Positions 63,361-64,000 of a DNA stretch of 64,000 nucleotides are shown here, piece by piece. The DNA comes from JANSWP01 sp041941305 (lineage in GTDB: Bacteria > Bacteroidota > Bacteroidia > Chitinophagales > Saprospiraceae). The position numbers and the translations under genes were made by a program. Every line of letters starts with the position of its first letter. Position 1 is the first letter of the stretch. The notes under the pieces are model-generated. The model had not been told where the DNA came from. It was given only the letters and a program-made list of their open reading frames with translations, and did no database searches. The DNA lies in the NCBI GenBank assembly GCA_041941305.1, contig JBGTQJ010000022.1, positions 75,518 through 139,517 of the forward strand, in the 5' to 3' direction.

Positions 63361-63480
63361 GAAGCTGTTTGAGTTTAACCTTTTCCTCATAGGAGGCTAT
63401 TTTATTACTTTCGCCTTTATGGCTTATAGCCGTTGTAGGCAGCTTTTTCTTAAAGAACCAGTCATATGTTTAATTGCATA

Positions 63481-63786
63481 TTAAGCGAACTTTAATTTGG
63501 AAAGCATCTCATCAGCAATACTGCTTGAATACATACCGTAGGCATTAACCATTGTGCCTTTCATGTTATATTTTTTTGAAGAAATTGCATATAGTATAGA
63601 AGAATTGTCTGCGCTTGAGTCATCTCCTTCTATGCGAAACCATTTATCTATTTCAAATTCGTTATGGAATACTTTGTATTGTCCGTTTCTGCATTCTAAA
63701 CAATTTTCTTTTAAGTTGAAGTCTTCTATATAACCTTGTTTTTTTAAGTCGTTTATTCCTTCGACTAAGTTGTTGTAACTTTCCAT
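63481..63786 (-). CDS. Small conserved Bacteroidota protein (often mislabelled PRPP synthetase)
   Basis: A 101-residue cytoplasmic protein that matches a family found widely in Bacteroidota and usually mislabelled 'phosphoribosylpyrophosphate synthetase'. It has the recognisable N-terminal GINDLKKQGYIEDFNL with the cysteine pair ENCLEC, the middle EIDKWFRIEGDDSSADNSS and the C-terminal AISSKKYNMKGTMVNAYGMY. It lacks the nucleotide and ribose-phosphate motifs of true PRPP synthetases, so that name is not supported. The function is unknown. The gene is monocistronic and convergent with the DUF5916 gene. Confidence 0.85.
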   Translation of the reverse strand: MESYNNLVEGINDLKKQGYIEDFNLKENCLECRNGQYKVFHNEFEIDKWFRIEGDDSSADNSSILYAISSKKYNMKGTMVNAYGMYSSSIADEMLSKLKFA

Positions 63787-63789
63787 ATT

Positions 63790-63891
63790 TTATTGTTTAT
63801 CGTATGCTTCAAATTGTTTATCAACCACCCGTTTCCATTCAGGGTGCTTTCGGGTGTATGCAAATACATAAAGGCAAAAGTGAAGTTAAGT
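63790..63891 (-). pseudogene. Short remnant frame near the right edge
   Basis: About 33 codons without any start codon, ending at a stop at 63790. The translation KHPEWKRVVDKQFEAYDKQ looks coding-like, and the frame is preceded directly by a stop and another short frame (MFALVEKTLNWMEQ). It may be the decayed 3' end of a small gene. Evidence is weak. Confidence 0.3.
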
Positions 63892-64000
63892 TTTGTTGTT
63901 TTGCTCCATCCAGTTCAATGTTTTTTCCACTAAGGCAAACATGTTTCATCCCGAATTTTGGCAATAAAAACCATTTCATTTATCTTCTTTACTTAATCTA

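Noticed and set aside
63481..63786. Phosphoribosylpyrophosphate synthetase
   Set aside because: The protein has 101 residues and lacks the ribose-phosphate and ATP motifs; the label is a common misannotation.

Overview
The window comes from a member of the Bacteroidota, most likely a Saprospiraceae-like environmental bacterium. This rests on AT-rich DNA, a TonB-dependent receptor barrel, DUF4836 and DUF5916 proteins, a protein with SprB-type repeats and a type IX secretion sorting tail, AP2/HNH proteins, and the near absence of strong Shine-Dalgarno sites. The lineage is inferred from gene content; no rRNA is present.

Left third (1-15,100), mostly housekeeping: the end of a TonB-dependent receptor, a zinc alcohol dehydrogenase, accD, hemE, an AP2/HNH protein, a YkuK-family protein, a gamma-glutamylcyclotransferase, a DUF255 thioredoxin-like lipoprotein, ppk1, a DUF4836 lipoprotein and an ABC ATPase. 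Two tRNA genes follow. tRNA-Gly(GCC) is preceded by two identical 68-bp defective copies of its own 5' half. tRNA-Leu(UAA) is interrupted in the anticodon loop by a 220-nt group I intron of the kind known from cyanobacteria and plastids.

Middle (15,100-60,750), an accessory region. It begins with a minus-strand cluster (CHAT protease with ankyrin and TPR repeats, two unknowns, a ComEC-like metallo-beta-lactamase). A decayed 187-bp copy of the DUF5916 gene, whose intact version lies 40 kb away, follows at 21.1 kb. Then come an ADP-ribosyltransferase (HYD1-like) candidate toxin, lipoproteins, a three-gene operon of unknown large proteins, and a Sel1-repeat membrane protein. Next are an ABC ATPase with an effector-associated domain and two paralogous membrane partners, a 1,673-residue secreted modular protein, a trypsin-like protease, and a caspase-like protease with a duplicated membrane domain. 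The last large block is a three-gene minus-strand operon of about 12 kb: a 1,954-residue GHKL-ATPase/histidine-kinase-like protein with methyltransferase-like and receiver-like ends, a 936-residue pseudo-receiver protein and a 1,046-residue polytopic membrane protein. Two tiny coupled membrane genes and the C-terminal remnant of a large serine recombinase close the region.

Right end (60,750-64,000): the intact DUF5916 outer-membrane-type protein and a small conserved protein.

The middle region is dense in domains associated with bacterial conflict and programmed-death-like systems (CHAT, caspase, trypsin, EAD, ART, MBL). The strongest candidates for undescribed biology are the 12-kb kinase/pseudo-receiver/membrane operon and the EAD-ABC-membrane trio. 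The intron-bearing tRNA-Leu is the most secure unusual element. Functions in the middle region are inferred from motifs read by eye; no database search was possible.
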